Below, in pieces: positions 1-8,569 of a DNA stretch of 37,298 bases. The position numbers and the translations under genes are program-made. The stretch's first letter is position 1. Every line of letters starts with the position of its first letter. A model generated the notes under the pieces. That model saw nothing but the letters and a program-made list of their open reading frames with translations, was not told the DNA's origin and made no database searches. The stretch covers positions 70,091 through 107,388 of the forward strand of contig MGGJ01000012.1 in the NCBI GenBank assembly GCA_001792345.1, read 5' to 3'. The DNA comes from Candidatus Woesebacteria bacterium RIFCSPHIGHO2_01_FULL_39_32 (GTDB lineage: Bacteria > Patescibacteriota > Microgenomatia > UBA8517).

Positions 1-210
1 GCATATTGAAAAAAATCTGATTTTCTTCAACTGATATATGTAGGAGTATATAGTAAGTATAATTATTTGACTTCTAGAATATAATTTTTTACAGTAGAAT
101 AATTCCTATAAATATTAGATTTATACTTGCATATATTTATACAATTTGAATATTTTGCGGAAATTTAGTAAATTTGAGACTTTCAAAAATACGTCATATA
201 ATTAGCTTTA

Positions 211-2931
211 ATGAAAGGTAGTTCGTACGATCACAAGTCAGTTGAATCTAAATGGCAGAAAGAATGGGAAGATCAAAAACTTTTTAGCCAAGTTGAATTA
301 GTTTTAGCAAAAAATAAGTTTTACAATCTTTGGATGTTTCCATACCCTTCTGCAGAGGGCTTACACGCAGGGCATGCTTTTGCTTCAACGGGGAGTGACG
401 TTTATGGTCGTTATACGAGAATGAATGGTTATACGGTATTTCAACCAATTGGATATGATTCGTTTGGAATTCATTCCGAAAACTATGCAATTAAAATTGG
501 CGAGATCCCTCAAAAAATGCTGGAGCGAACCACAAAACACTATGAACAGCAGTTACGTTCTTTAGGACATGCATATGATTGGACAAGAACGGTAACGACC
601 TCCTCGCTAGACTACTACAAATGGACACAATGGTTGTTTTTGCAATTGTTTAAATCTGGTTTAGCACACAGAAAAGCCGCACTGGTAAACTGGTGTCCTT
701 CCTGTAAAACAGTACTTTCTGATGAACAAGTAATGACTCCGGCGCAAGCTGGTAAAGATCCTAAAGACGCGCAGGGAAAAATCACTAAGCCAAAAGAGGG
801 TATGTTTGTTTGTGAACGGTGCGGAACTGTTGTTGAGAAAAAAGAATTAGAGCAATGGTTTTTAAGAATAACTGATTATGCCGATAAACTCTTGGAAAAT
901 TTAGGCAAAATAGATTGGCCGGAAAAAATAAAAATTGCACAAAGAAATTGGATAGGTAAGAAAGAGGGCATAACAATATCGTATCCAATTGAAGGTAAAG
1001 GAGTAAGTCTGGATGTTTGGACAAGTCGACCAGACACCAACTTTGGAGCTACGTTTGTCGTTGTTTCTCCCGAGTATGCAAAGAAAAACTTAATAAATTT
1101 AATAGTTGAAGACACTAAGCAACAATTTGAAGAGTATATCAAAAGCTCACTTTCTAAATCAAAAGATGACAGAATTTATGAAGGAAGGAAGAAAACGGGG
1201 TGTTTTACAGGTCTTTTCGCGATAAATCAACTTAATAATTACAAGATGCCTGTTTGGGTTGCTGATTTTGTGTTAGCAGATGTTGGAACTGGGGCCGTTG
1301 TTGGGGTTCCTGGACACGATAAGCGAGATTTTGAATTTGCCAAAGAATTTGGTTTGGAAATAAAAAGGGTTGTTGTCGGTTCCGACAAAGACGAATCGCG
1401 AATAACAAGAATTGAGCAAGCGCAGGAAGAAGAAGGAAAAATGATTAATTCTGAATTTCTGGATGGTTTAGATATACATAAAGCGACGAAAAAAATGATG
1501 GATTATCTAGAGAAAAAAAATTGGGGAAAAAGGAGTAAAAACTATCATCTTAGGGACTGGTTAATAAGTAGACAACGTTACTGGGGTGCACCCATCCCCA
1601 TGATATATTGTCAAAACTGCGCAAAAGATGGCAAATCTTGGTTTAGTTCTGAGGAAGCTAGAAATTTCCCTAAAATTGGAAATTGGAAATTGAGAATTGG
1701 AAATTCCGACTGGAAGTCGGGCGGTTGGTGGCCTGAAGAAGTTTTGCCTGTAGAGCTTCCTGAGATAAAGGATTATAAGCCCGAGGGAACTGGAAAGGGG
1801 CCTTTGGCCAACCACCCTGAATTTTACAAAGTAAAATGCCCTGAATGTGGTTCGGAAGCTATAAGGGAAACAGATGTAATGGATACTTTTGTTGATTCTT
1901 CATGGTACTTTTTAAGGTACCCTTCTGTAAAATCCAAAAGTAACACTTCGATGCCTTTTGATACGTATATAACGAAGAAATGGTTACCGGTTGATCTTTA
2001 TTTTGGAGGAGCAGAACATTCAGTTCTTCATTTAATGTACGCAAGATTTGTAACAATGGTGCTAAATGACCTCAAGTACCTAGACTTCGAAGAACCTTTT
2101 CCTAAATTTTTCGCTCACGGATTAATGATCAAAGACGGAGCAAAAATGAGTAAATCTAGAGGAAATGTGGTAAACCCCGATGAATACATCGAGAAATATG
2201 GTGCAGATACATTAAGGTTGTATCTGATGTTTATGGGGCCAATGGATGGTTATCCTGACTTTAGGGATACTGGAATCGAGGGGATGAGGAGATTTATCGA
2301 TCGAGTTTGGGATCTTTTTGTTAATCATAAAGATAATATTGTAGTGGAGGGAAAAGATGCAAAAGTTATACTTATCAAAATGCATCAAACTATAAAGAAA
2401 GTAAGCGCAGATATACAAAATTTTCGTTACAACACAGCTATTGCATCGATTATGGAATATGTTAATCTACTGCGAGATAAAGCCCAGTTGTCAGTTGTCG
2501 GTAATCAGTTATCAGACAATTCAAAAACAGAAAAACTACAATCCGATGACCGAAAACCGAAAACCGATATCCGAATTCGTTGTGCCGAGTGGGACGAGGC
2601 TTTAAAAACCTTGGTATTGCTTTTAAATCCATTTACACCACATCTATCGGAGGAGGTTTGGAATTCTTTTTTGAAGCAAAAGTCGGCTATCCAGACCCAA
2701 CCTTGGCCGAAGTTTGACGAAAATTTGACTATTGAGAAAGAAGTTACCATTCCAATTCAAGTCAACGGGAGACTTAGGGCAACTATAACTTTAGCTTCGG
2801 ACGAAGCTAAAAATAAAGACATAGTTTCCAAAAAGGCAAGGAATCTTAAAAATGTTTTGAAATCGTTAGAAGGTAAAAATATTAAAGAAACGATATTCGT
2901 CCCCAGCAGACTTATTAATTTTGTGGTCTGA
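211..2931 (+). CDS. leuS: leucyl-tRNA synthetase
   Basis: HIGH-type motif PYPSAEGLHAGHA, RQRYWGAPIPMIYC, KMSKSRGNVVNPDEYIEKYGADTLRLY, FVDSSWYFLRYP; full length. Confidence 0.97.
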   Translation: MKGSSYDHKSVESKWQKEWEDQKLFSQVELVLAKNKFYNLWMFPYPSAEGLHAGHAFASTGSDVYGRYTRMNGYTVFQPIGYDSFGIHSENYAIKIGEIPQKMLERTTKHYEQQLRSLGHAYDWTRTVTTSSLDYYKWTQWLFLQLFKSGLAHRKAALVNWCPSCKTVLSDEQVMTPAQAGKDPKDAQGKITKPKEGMFVCERCGTVVEKKELEQWFLRITDYADKLLENLGKIDWPEKIKIAQRNWIGKKEGITISYPIEGKGVSLDVWTSRPDTNFGATFVVVSPEYAKKNLINLIVEDTKQQFEEYIKSSLSKSKDDRIYEGRKKTGCFTGLFAINQLNNYKMPVWVADFVLADVGTGAVVGVPGHDKRDFEFAKEFGLEIKRVVVGSDKDESRITRIEQAQEEEGKMINSEFLDGLDIHKATKKMMDYLEKKNWGKRSKNYHLRDWLISRQRYWGAPIPMIYCQNCAKDGKSWFSSEEARNFPKIGNWKLRIGNSDWKSGGWWPEEVLPVELPEIKDYKPEGTGKGPLANHPEFYKVKCPECGSEAIRETDVMDTFVDSSWYFLRYPSVKSKSNTSMPFDTYITKKWLPVDLYFGGAEHSVLHLMYARFVTMVLNDLKYLDFEEPFPKFFAHGLMIKDGAKMSKSRGNVVNPDEYIEKYGADTLRLYLMFMGPMDGYPDFRDTGIEGMRRFIDRVWDLFVNHKDNIVVEGKDAKVILIKMHQTIKKVSADIQNFRYNTAIASIMEYVNLLRDKAQLSVVGNQLSDNSKTEKLQSDDRKPKTDIRIRCAEWDEALKTLVLLLNPFTPHLSEEVWNSFLKQKSAIQTQPWPKFDENLTIEKEVTIPIQVNGRLRATITLASDEAKNKDIVSKKARNLKNVLKSLEGKNIKETIFVPSRLINFVV

Positions 2932-2986
2932 GACACTCTAAACCTTCTTGTTTTAGGAGCAATTACAGGACTATTATCAAATTATC

Positions 2987-3667
2987 ATGTCTGAATTTGG
3001 GTTTCAGTCCGAAGAAACTGAAAAACTATCACCTTTCAATTTTGAGGAATTCCTTTCCACTCATCGAAATTCATTGACGCTTTTTCTCTTGGGGATATTA
3101 CTCATCGGCGGAGGAATTCTTTTTATGAAAGGGGGTATGTTTGGTGGTACTTCAAAGATAGAAGTTTTAGAAGAGGCTATGGAGGGTCAGAATACAGATT
3201 CAGAGATTGTGGTTGAAGTTTCAGGGGCAGTTGAAAAAGGGGGTGTTTATAAGCTTCCGGGTGGGTCAAGAGTAGAGGATGCATTAATTGTTGCCGGCGG
3301 AATTTCGGGAGATGCCGATAGGGATTGGATGAATAAAATGGTTAATAGGGCCGCAAAACTTATCGATGGACAAAAAATATTTATTCCAAAAATTGGTGAG
3401 AGTAGTCAGCAAACGTTGGGGTCGACTGCTAAAAATGATGGGGATAGCAAAGTATATCAAGGGAGTCCGCCAGATGGCGGAGCGGAGTTAGTTAATATCA
3501 ATACAGCAAGCCTTAATGAGCTGGATGAACTACCAGGAATTGGTCCTGTTTATGGGCAGAGTATCATTGATCACAGACCTTACTCAGATATCAGAGAGCT
3601 TCTTTCCAAAGGCGCTTTGAAGGACAATGTTTATGAAAAGATTAAAGATCTGGTAACAGTGTATTAA
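2987..3667 (+). CDS. comEA: ComEA-like DNA-binding protein (TM + SLBB + helix-hairpin-helix)
   Basis: N-terminal TM segment, VEVSGAVEKGGVYKLPGGSRVEDAL (SLBB), VNINTASLNELDELPGIGPVYGQSIIDHR (HhH); next to comEC. Confidence 0.9.
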   Translation: MSEFGFQSEETEKLSPFNFEEFLSTHRNSLTLFLLGILLIGGGILFMKGGMFGGTSKIEVLEEAMEGQNTDSEIVVEVSGAVEKGGVYKLPGGSRVEDALIVAGGISGDADRDWMNKMVNRAAKLIDGQKIFIPKIGESSQQTLGSTAKNDGDSKVYQGSPPDGGAELVNINTASLNELDELPGIGPVYGQSIIDHRPYSDIRELLSKGALKDNVYEKIKDLVTVY

Positions 3668-3674
3668 TCATTTT

Positions 3675-4766
3675 ATGAAGCGTTATCTTCTTTGGTTGCC
3701 CACATTAATTTTACTAATTGTAAGAATTGTCTATTTTTATCAAAACCAACCTTCATACCCTTACGGGACAATAATTAGAATAAACGATCGAGTTACTTCC
3801 GAGCCGATCCGTTACACCAACTCGCAATACATAAAGCTTCAAGGTTTCAAAATTTACTTGCCACTTTATCCCGAAGTTTATTATGGAGATGAGGTTATTG
3901 TGGAGGGCAAAGTCGAAGATGACGAGCTAAAAAATCCAAAATTGGTTGAAGTCAAAGAATCAAAAAGTGTTTTATATTCATTTCGAAAACGGTTAATTGA
4001 ATTCTACCAAAGAAACCTACCTCAACCTCACTCGTCATTAATAGCCGGGGTAACTATTGGTTCAAAAGCTTCTATTCCCAAAGACTTCTGGGAAGCTTTG
4101 AAGAGAACCGGAACCGCTCACGTTGTAGTCGCATCGGGAATGAATGTGACTTTAGTTTCTCAATTCTTAATTTCTTTTTTAGCCTTAATGCTTCAGAGAG
4201 GAAAAGCAATTCCTTTGGCTTTAATAGGAGTTTGGAGCTACGCAATTTTATCTGGATTTGATGCTCCAATAATCCGCGCTTCGATAATGGGATCTTTGGT
4301 TTTTATCGCTCAAGAGCTTGGCAGACTCAATTTTTCTATAAGAACACTGTTACTCACTGCTTTTGCAATGCTTTTTATTAAACCTGATTGGCTTGCCGAT
4401 GTGGGATTTCAGTTATCTTTTGCTGCAACGTTATCTTTAATATTATTTGAACCAAAAGTCGACAAATTCTTTCGAAAAACCTTGCCTACCGGTAGGCAAG
4501 TTCCTGATCTCATTCGCAAAGATTTTTCAACTAGTTTAGCTGCCCAGGTGGGGGTGGTACCCATTCTTTATTTTAGCTTTGGGCAATTTAACATTTTATC
4601 TCCGATTATCAATACTCTTATTCTTTGGACAATTGTACCGATGACCATGATTTCAATGTTGGGAGGACTAATTGGACTTATTTTTGAACCCATCGGTACA
4701 GTTATACTTTGGCTGACTTACCCTTTGACAAGCTGGTTTGTATGGACAGTCCAAATTTTTAATTAA
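3675..4766 (+). CDS. comEC: ComEC N-terminal part (OB-like + competence membrane domain)
   Basis: multi-TM, 'GTAHVVVASGMNVTLVSQFL' and 'WLADVGFQLSFAATLSLILFEP' typical of the Competence domain; downstream of comEA. Confidence 0.88.
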   Translation: MKRYLLWLPTLILLIVRIVYFYQNQPSYPYGTIIRINDRVTSEPIRYTNSQYIKLQGFKIYLPLYPEVYYGDEVIVEGKVEDDELKNPKLVEVKESKSVLYSFRKRLIEFYQRNLPQPHSSLIAGVTIGSKASIPKDFWEALKRTGTAHVVVASGMNVTLVSQFLISFLALMLQRGKAIPLALIGVWSYAILSGFDAPIIRASIMGSLVFIAQELGRLNFSIRTLLLTAFAMLFIKPDWLADVGFQLSFAATLSLILFEPKVDKFFRKTLPTGRQVPDLIRKDFSTSLAAQVGVVPILYFSFGQFNILSPIINTLILWTIVPMTMISMLGGLIGLIFEPIGTVILWLTYPLTSWFVWTVQIFN

Positions 4767-4785
4767 GAATTAGAATTTAAAAATT

Positions 4786-5691
4786 ATGCCGGGGCGTTAT
4801 AAATACCTATTTATCTTTTTACTTCTTATAACAGCTTTAGTTTGGATAACGGTTCTTACATATCCTAAGCAAAATCTCCGCCTCATCGCCTGTGATGTTG
4901 GACAAGGGGATTCTATCTTGGCAATTTACGGAAAAACCCAAATTTTAATTGACGGCGGACCGGATAAAAGCATCCTGGACTGTCTTTCTCAATATTTACC
5001 CTTCTGGGATAGAGAGCTGGAGGTAGTAGTTAATACTCACCCTCAAAAAGATCACTATATGGGACTAATTGAAGTCTTTAAGACTTATGGGGTTGATAGT
5101 TTTGTCGCTACACCGCTTGATTCTAGCAGTAAAGAGTACGGAGTGCTAAAAGAATTGGTGGGGAGTAAGGGGATAAGGGTCATTAACCCCCAAAGCGGTC
5201 AAAGATTGAGGATTGGTTTGATATATTTAGACATACTTCATCCGTCACAAGAATTCTTAGCAACAAATTTGCCTAGATTTTCTGAAGGTAGTAGAGAAAA
5301 TGTTTTGGGCGGTTACACTTCCAAAAAGGATCCTAATGATTTCTCGGTGGTCACGATTTTACGATTCGGTGAATTCGATGCACTACTAACAGGAGACATT
5401 AGTCAGGAAATTTCAGATGTAATAGCCGAACAGCTTATGGTGAGCGCTAGTCGAACCATTGACTATCTCAAAGTGCCTCATCATGGTTCCAAAAATGGAT
5501 TAACCCAAAAACTATTAGACGCATCAAATCCTGAAGTTGCGGTAATTTCTTCCCGCAAAAATAACTCCTACGGACATCCACATGAGGAGACACTCAAGTT
5601 ACTAAGAGATAAAGGTACTAAGTTACTAAGGACTGATGAGATGGGTGATGTTGGTGTCGAAAGTGATGGGAAGAAAGTTTGGGTTAAGTAA
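4786..5691 (+). CDS. ComEC C-terminal part: metallo-beta-lactamase domain with N-terminal TM
   Basis: CDVGQGDSILAIYGKTQILIDGG, NTHPQKDHYMGL, LKVPHHGSKNG, ISSRKNNSYGHPHEETL. Confidence 0.88.
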   Translation: MPGRYKYLFIFLLLITALVWITVLTYPKQNLRLIACDVGQGDSILAIYGKTQILIDGGPDKSILDCLSQYLPFWDRELEVVVNTHPQKDHYMGLIEVFKTYGVDSFVATPLDSSSKEYGVLKELVGSKGIRVINPQSGQRLRIGLIYLDILHPSQEFLATNLPRFSEGSRENVLGGYTSKKDPNDFSVVTILRFGEFDALLTGDISQEISDVIAEQLMVSASRTIDYLKVPHHGSKNGLTQKLLDASNPEVAVISSRKNNSYGHPHEETLKLLRDKGTKLLRTDEMGDVGVESDGKKVWVK

Positions 5692-5706
5692 TAAATTAAA
5701 GAAATA

Positions 5707-5937
5707 TTAAAGTCCTTTGTCAGGAGGAAGTTCTGGGGGGACAGAAGTAGGTATTACTTGCCCAGAACTTTGAAGCCATTTAGGTTTGGGTGCATCTTTT
5801 AACCTCGAAGCTTCGGGGGTAACAACCTCTCTCTGTCCAATTGTACTGATTATTAAATCACCAGCTGGTGTTCTTTCGTCTGTCTCCTCACCGAGAATTA
5901 TTAATGCGTTGGGATCATAATCAATTTCTACGACCAT
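5707..5937 (-). CDS. small hypothetical protein
   Basis: 76-aa ORF on opposite strand in otherwise unassigned interval; no recognised domain. Confidence 0.4.
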   Translation of the reverse strand: MVVEIDYDPNALIILGEETDERTPAGDLIISTIGQREVVTPEASRLKDAPKPKWLQSSGQVIPTSVPPELPPDKGL

Positions 5938-6034
5938 GTTTATTTATTTGTAGCAAATAATAGGAATAAGAAAAAGGGGAATTGTTATATTTGCTTAGAT
6001 TGAAAAGCAAATTGTGAAGTTTGTAGGTTGACAG

Positions 6035-6104
6035 ACCTGTTATGACATTTTCCAGGAGCTTTAAGCGCCTGGTTTCACTTCTAAAAGAAAATGACATATC
6101 AGGT
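6035..6104. ncRNA. possible structured RNA / long imperfect inverted repeat
   Basis: ACCTGTTATGACATTTTC pairs with GAAAATGACATATCAGGT (18 positions, 2 mismatches), enclosing CCAGG/CCTGG hairpin. Confidence 0.35.
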
Positions 6105-6111
6105 TCGATTC

Positions 6112-6136
6112 ATCCCCGCAATAAAGTTGCGGGGAT
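6112..6136. terminator. strong GC hairpin, possible terminator
   Basis: ATCCCCGCAA-taaag-TTGCGGGGAT 10-bp stem followed by a weak T-rich tail. Confidence 0.45.
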
Positions 6137-6155
6137 TTCTTGAAAGTGCTATAAT
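6127..6155 (+). promoter_or_regulatory. putative promoter of T-box-like leader
   Basis: TTGCGG (6127-6132), 17-nt spacer, extended -10 TGCTATAAT (6147-6155). Confidence 0.5.
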
Positions 6156-6164
6156 TAATTCATT

Positions 6165-6426
6165 AAAATTTAATAAAAGCGTTTAATCGGAGTCGCGATC
6201 CGAAATTCGAGCTTACTCGAGACGCTTTCCCGCAAAATCGGGAACGGAAGTGCCCGTAATAGCACTAGAGTGTCACTGGGAAAACCAAGCACTTGAATAA
6301 TGAGAATTATTCTTTCTGGTTGTCCCGACATTTGTCGGGATTTTTAGTGGAAAAGAATAATTAAAGAAGGGTGGTACCGCTCGGAAGAGCCCCTTTAGTC
6401 CTGAATTAATTTCAGGATTGAAGGGG
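6165..6426 (+). promoter_or_regulatory. T-box-like riboswitch leader with antiterminator and terminator
   Basis: T-box core AAAGAAGGGTGGTACCGC; antiterminator AAGGG-[TGGTACC]-GCTC-GGAA-GAGC-CCCTT; stem III AATTATTCTTT/AAAGAATAATT; mutually exclusive terminator at 6391-6426. Confidence 0.82.
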
Positions 6427-6431
6427 TTTTT
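6391..6431 (+). terminator. rho-independent terminator of the T-box-like leader
   Basis: CCCCTTTAGTCCTGAA-ttaat-TTCAGGATTGAAGGGG (16 bp incl. 2 G-U) followed by TTTTTT. Confidence 0.88.
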
Positions 6432-6445
6432 TGTTGGAGAAAATT

Positions 6446-7693
6446 ATGGAAAGAATTGGTAACACTGACCAGATTAATTTGTGTCTGGGTATTGAAACCT
6501 CTCTGAGAAAGTGGGGTGTTGGCTATGGAAAAAAAGATAGTTTATGGTTAATTACCCCTGAATATTTTCAGGTATCAAAGCGACAATTGGAACAAATGTC
6601 CTTAACTACAAGATTATTCCAAGACCTGATGTTTGGAAAAGATACAAAAGGCATCTACTTAAGAGGCGACTTTATACCTACAGTGGAAGGCGAAATGTTT
6701 CTAGCTGAGTATAATGATACCCCAGTTGGTGAGGGTGAGATTACGGCTCTTAGGTACATTTACGACAGCTTTGTCGATTTCCCCATAGGTTATAGGTGGC
6801 CATCCACCGATGCTTCGGCTGTCGTATCACAAACCTTAGACAAGCTGTATCCTAATAAAACTGTGGGAATCGTTGTTCCACCAAGAAGAACCAGCTATAT
6901 CAAAGATTACGAAATTTTAGCCAGCAATTGTCGTGCTCTTGGTGTATCTGTAAAAGTTATACATCCGAGCGAATCGAGAGATAGTTTGAAACAAGTGGGT
7001 GTTATTTACAGAACGTTTCAAAAAAATGATTTAGAGGGCTGGGAGTTAGGTAAGTATGCGCATGAGAGGGTGCTTGATGGAAAAAAGGAGATGTTTCCCG
7101 GGTTTCCTAAGACTGACTCAAAGCAAATCATGGCTGAAGTGTTTATGAAAAACGCCGTTGACTCAAGACTTAAAGGGTTGCTTCCTTGGACTTGGGAGGT
7201 TAATCCCGAAAACCCACCGATCTTTGAAGGGGTTAAAGTTAGTTGGGAGAAAGTGCTTACTGGAGATTTTCCAATACCACTAGTAGCAAAAGCAATATCA
7301 GGTAGAGAGGCGAAACAGATGTTTTTTTCCGAAGCCGATAATGACTTTTTAAAAAGGTCAGCGAGAGAGGCTTGGATTTTAAGACTAAAAAATATTTTGG
7401 AAAATTACCAGTCGGGAGAGAAATGGATAATGCAAGAAGATTTAACTAAAAAAGTTAAAAAATATAGCTTTCCTTATCTATCGCAAGAGGTTAGGCATCA
7501 TTTTACCGGTAATGTGATTAACCCCACTCATATGGCTGTTAAGCAAAATTTGGGTGCTAGAATCTGTTTTACTTGGGTTGGTTCACATTGGTATGATTCC
7601 CAAGTAGCGGAAATTGATGTGTCATTATTGGATAACAGAATAGTGCATACTACGAGTAATAGTATTCATGTACCTGCGGTTGTTGAGATATGA
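6446..7693 (+). CDS. conserved hypothetical, possibly ATP-grasp-like (glutathionylspermidine synthase-like) protein
   Basis: ATG at 6446 has SD GGAG upstream (track start TTG 6431); motifs 'GEMFLAEYNDTPVGEGEI', 'WIMQEDL', 'WDSQVAEIDVSL'-like C-terminus (actual WYDSQVAEIDVSLLDNR). Confidence 0.45.
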   Translation: MERIGNTDQINLCLGIETSLRKWGVGYGKKDSLWLITPEYFQVSKRQLEQMSLTTRLFQDLMFGKDTKGIYLRGDFIPTVEGEMFLAEYNDTPVGEGEITALRYIYDSFVDFPIGYRWPSTDASAVVSQTLDKLYPNKTVGIVVPPRRTSYIKDYEILASNCRALGVSVKVIHPSESRDSLKQVGVIYRTFQKNDLEGWELGKYAHERVLDGKKEMFPGFPKTDSKQIMAEVFMKNAVDSRLKGLLPWTWEVNPENPPIFEGVKVSWEKVLTGDFPIPLVAKAISGREAKQMFFSEADNDFLKRSAREAWILRLKNILENYQSGEKWIMQEDLTKKVKKYSFPYLSQEVRHHFTGNVINPTHMAVKQNLGARICFTWVGSHWYDSQVAEIDVSLLDNRIVHTTSNSIHVPAVVEI

Positions 7694-8154
7694 TCAAACT
7701 AATAATTTTTGATTTCAATAGGACGCTTTTTAATGTCGAGAAAGGAAGTCTGATTCCCAGGTGTCTTGAAATGCTTGATAAATTATCCGTTAGATACGAT
7801 TTAGCTATTTTGTCAACACAAAAAAGAGGGAGGGATTTACATATACAAAAACTATTTGGAAAAACGAAAGTCAAAAATACCGTTATCGTTGATGAAAAAA
7901 GCACTGAGAACTTTCAAAAAATAATGGCCAATTTTGATGTAGCTCCTTCGGAAACTTTGATAGTGGGGGATTATCTTAAGGAGGAAATCGCAATCGGTAA
8001 TAAAATTGGCTCATTTACTGTTTGGTTTAAAAATGGCAAGTTTTCAAAAGAGAAACCTGAAAATAAATACGAGAAACCAAATTTTATTTTAAGAGAATTG
8101 AACTATATAAATTTATTAGGAATTTTAAATGCGAAGGGTTTAGAGTTAAAATAA
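7690..8154 (+). CDS. HAD-superfamily hydrolase-like protein
   Basis: IIFDFNRTLFN (motif I-like), AILSTQ, ETLIVGDYLKEEIAIGNKIG (motif IV-like); note DxN instead of DxD. Confidence 0.7.
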   Translation: MIKLIIFDFNRTLFNVEKGSLIPRCLEMLDKLSVRYDLAILSTQKRGRDLHIQKLFGKTKVKNTVIVDEKSTENFQKIMANFDVAPSETLIVGDYLKEEIAIGNKIGSFTVWFKNGKFSKEKPENKYEKPNFILRELNYINLLGILNAKGLELK

Positions 8155-8158
8155 CTAT

Positions 8159-8542
8159 ATGAAGGTTGTATCAGTAAAACCAGTAATTACTTACAAAGAT
8201 CTGGACAAGATTGATATTCGAGTGGGGACGATTGAAGAAGTAATTGATATTGAGAAGTCGGATAAGCTGGTTAAGTTGATTGTAAACTTTGGGGATCAGA
8301 TTGACGCATCTGGTTTAGTAACCAGGTGTAAAAGACAAATTGTTGTCGGTCTTAAAAAAGAACGGGAAAATCCCAAAGAAATAGAGGGGAAACAAGCTTT
8401 ATTTGTAGTTAATCTTGAGCCAAAAGAAATGATGTGGGTTAAATCTGAAGGAATGCTTTTTGATATCGGCCATGCGGACGGAATTACGCCTGTTTTAGCA
8501 GTACCCGAAAGGTTGGTACCAGATGGTACGAGGGCCGGTTGA
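8159..8542 (+). CDS. tRNA-binding OB-fold protein (CsaA/MetRS-beta-like)
   Basis: DLDKIDIRVGTIEEV...SDKLVKLIVNFG...RQIVVGLKK...EGMLF..; typical tRNA_bind domain. Confidence 0.88.
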   Translation: MKVVSVKPVITYKDLDKIDIRVGTIEEVIDIEKSDKLVKLIVNFGDQIDASGLVTRCKRQIVVGLKKERENPKEIEGKQALFVVNLEPKEMMWVKSEGMLFDIGHADGITPVLAVPERLVPDGTRAG

Positions 8543-8569
8543 GAACTATAAAAATTTATAATAAGTATA

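Noticed and set aside
284-2750. Multiple short antisense ORFs over leuS and similar ones over comEC, argS, the P-type ATPase, adk, M16, mreB and the 950-aa gene
   Set aside because: They lie opposite well-supported coding sequence, with no domain or initiation support.
6100-6135. tRNA T-arm-like sequence GGTTCGATTCATCCCCGC
   Set aside because: T-stem arms are not complementary and no acceptor, D or anticodon arms can be folded around it.
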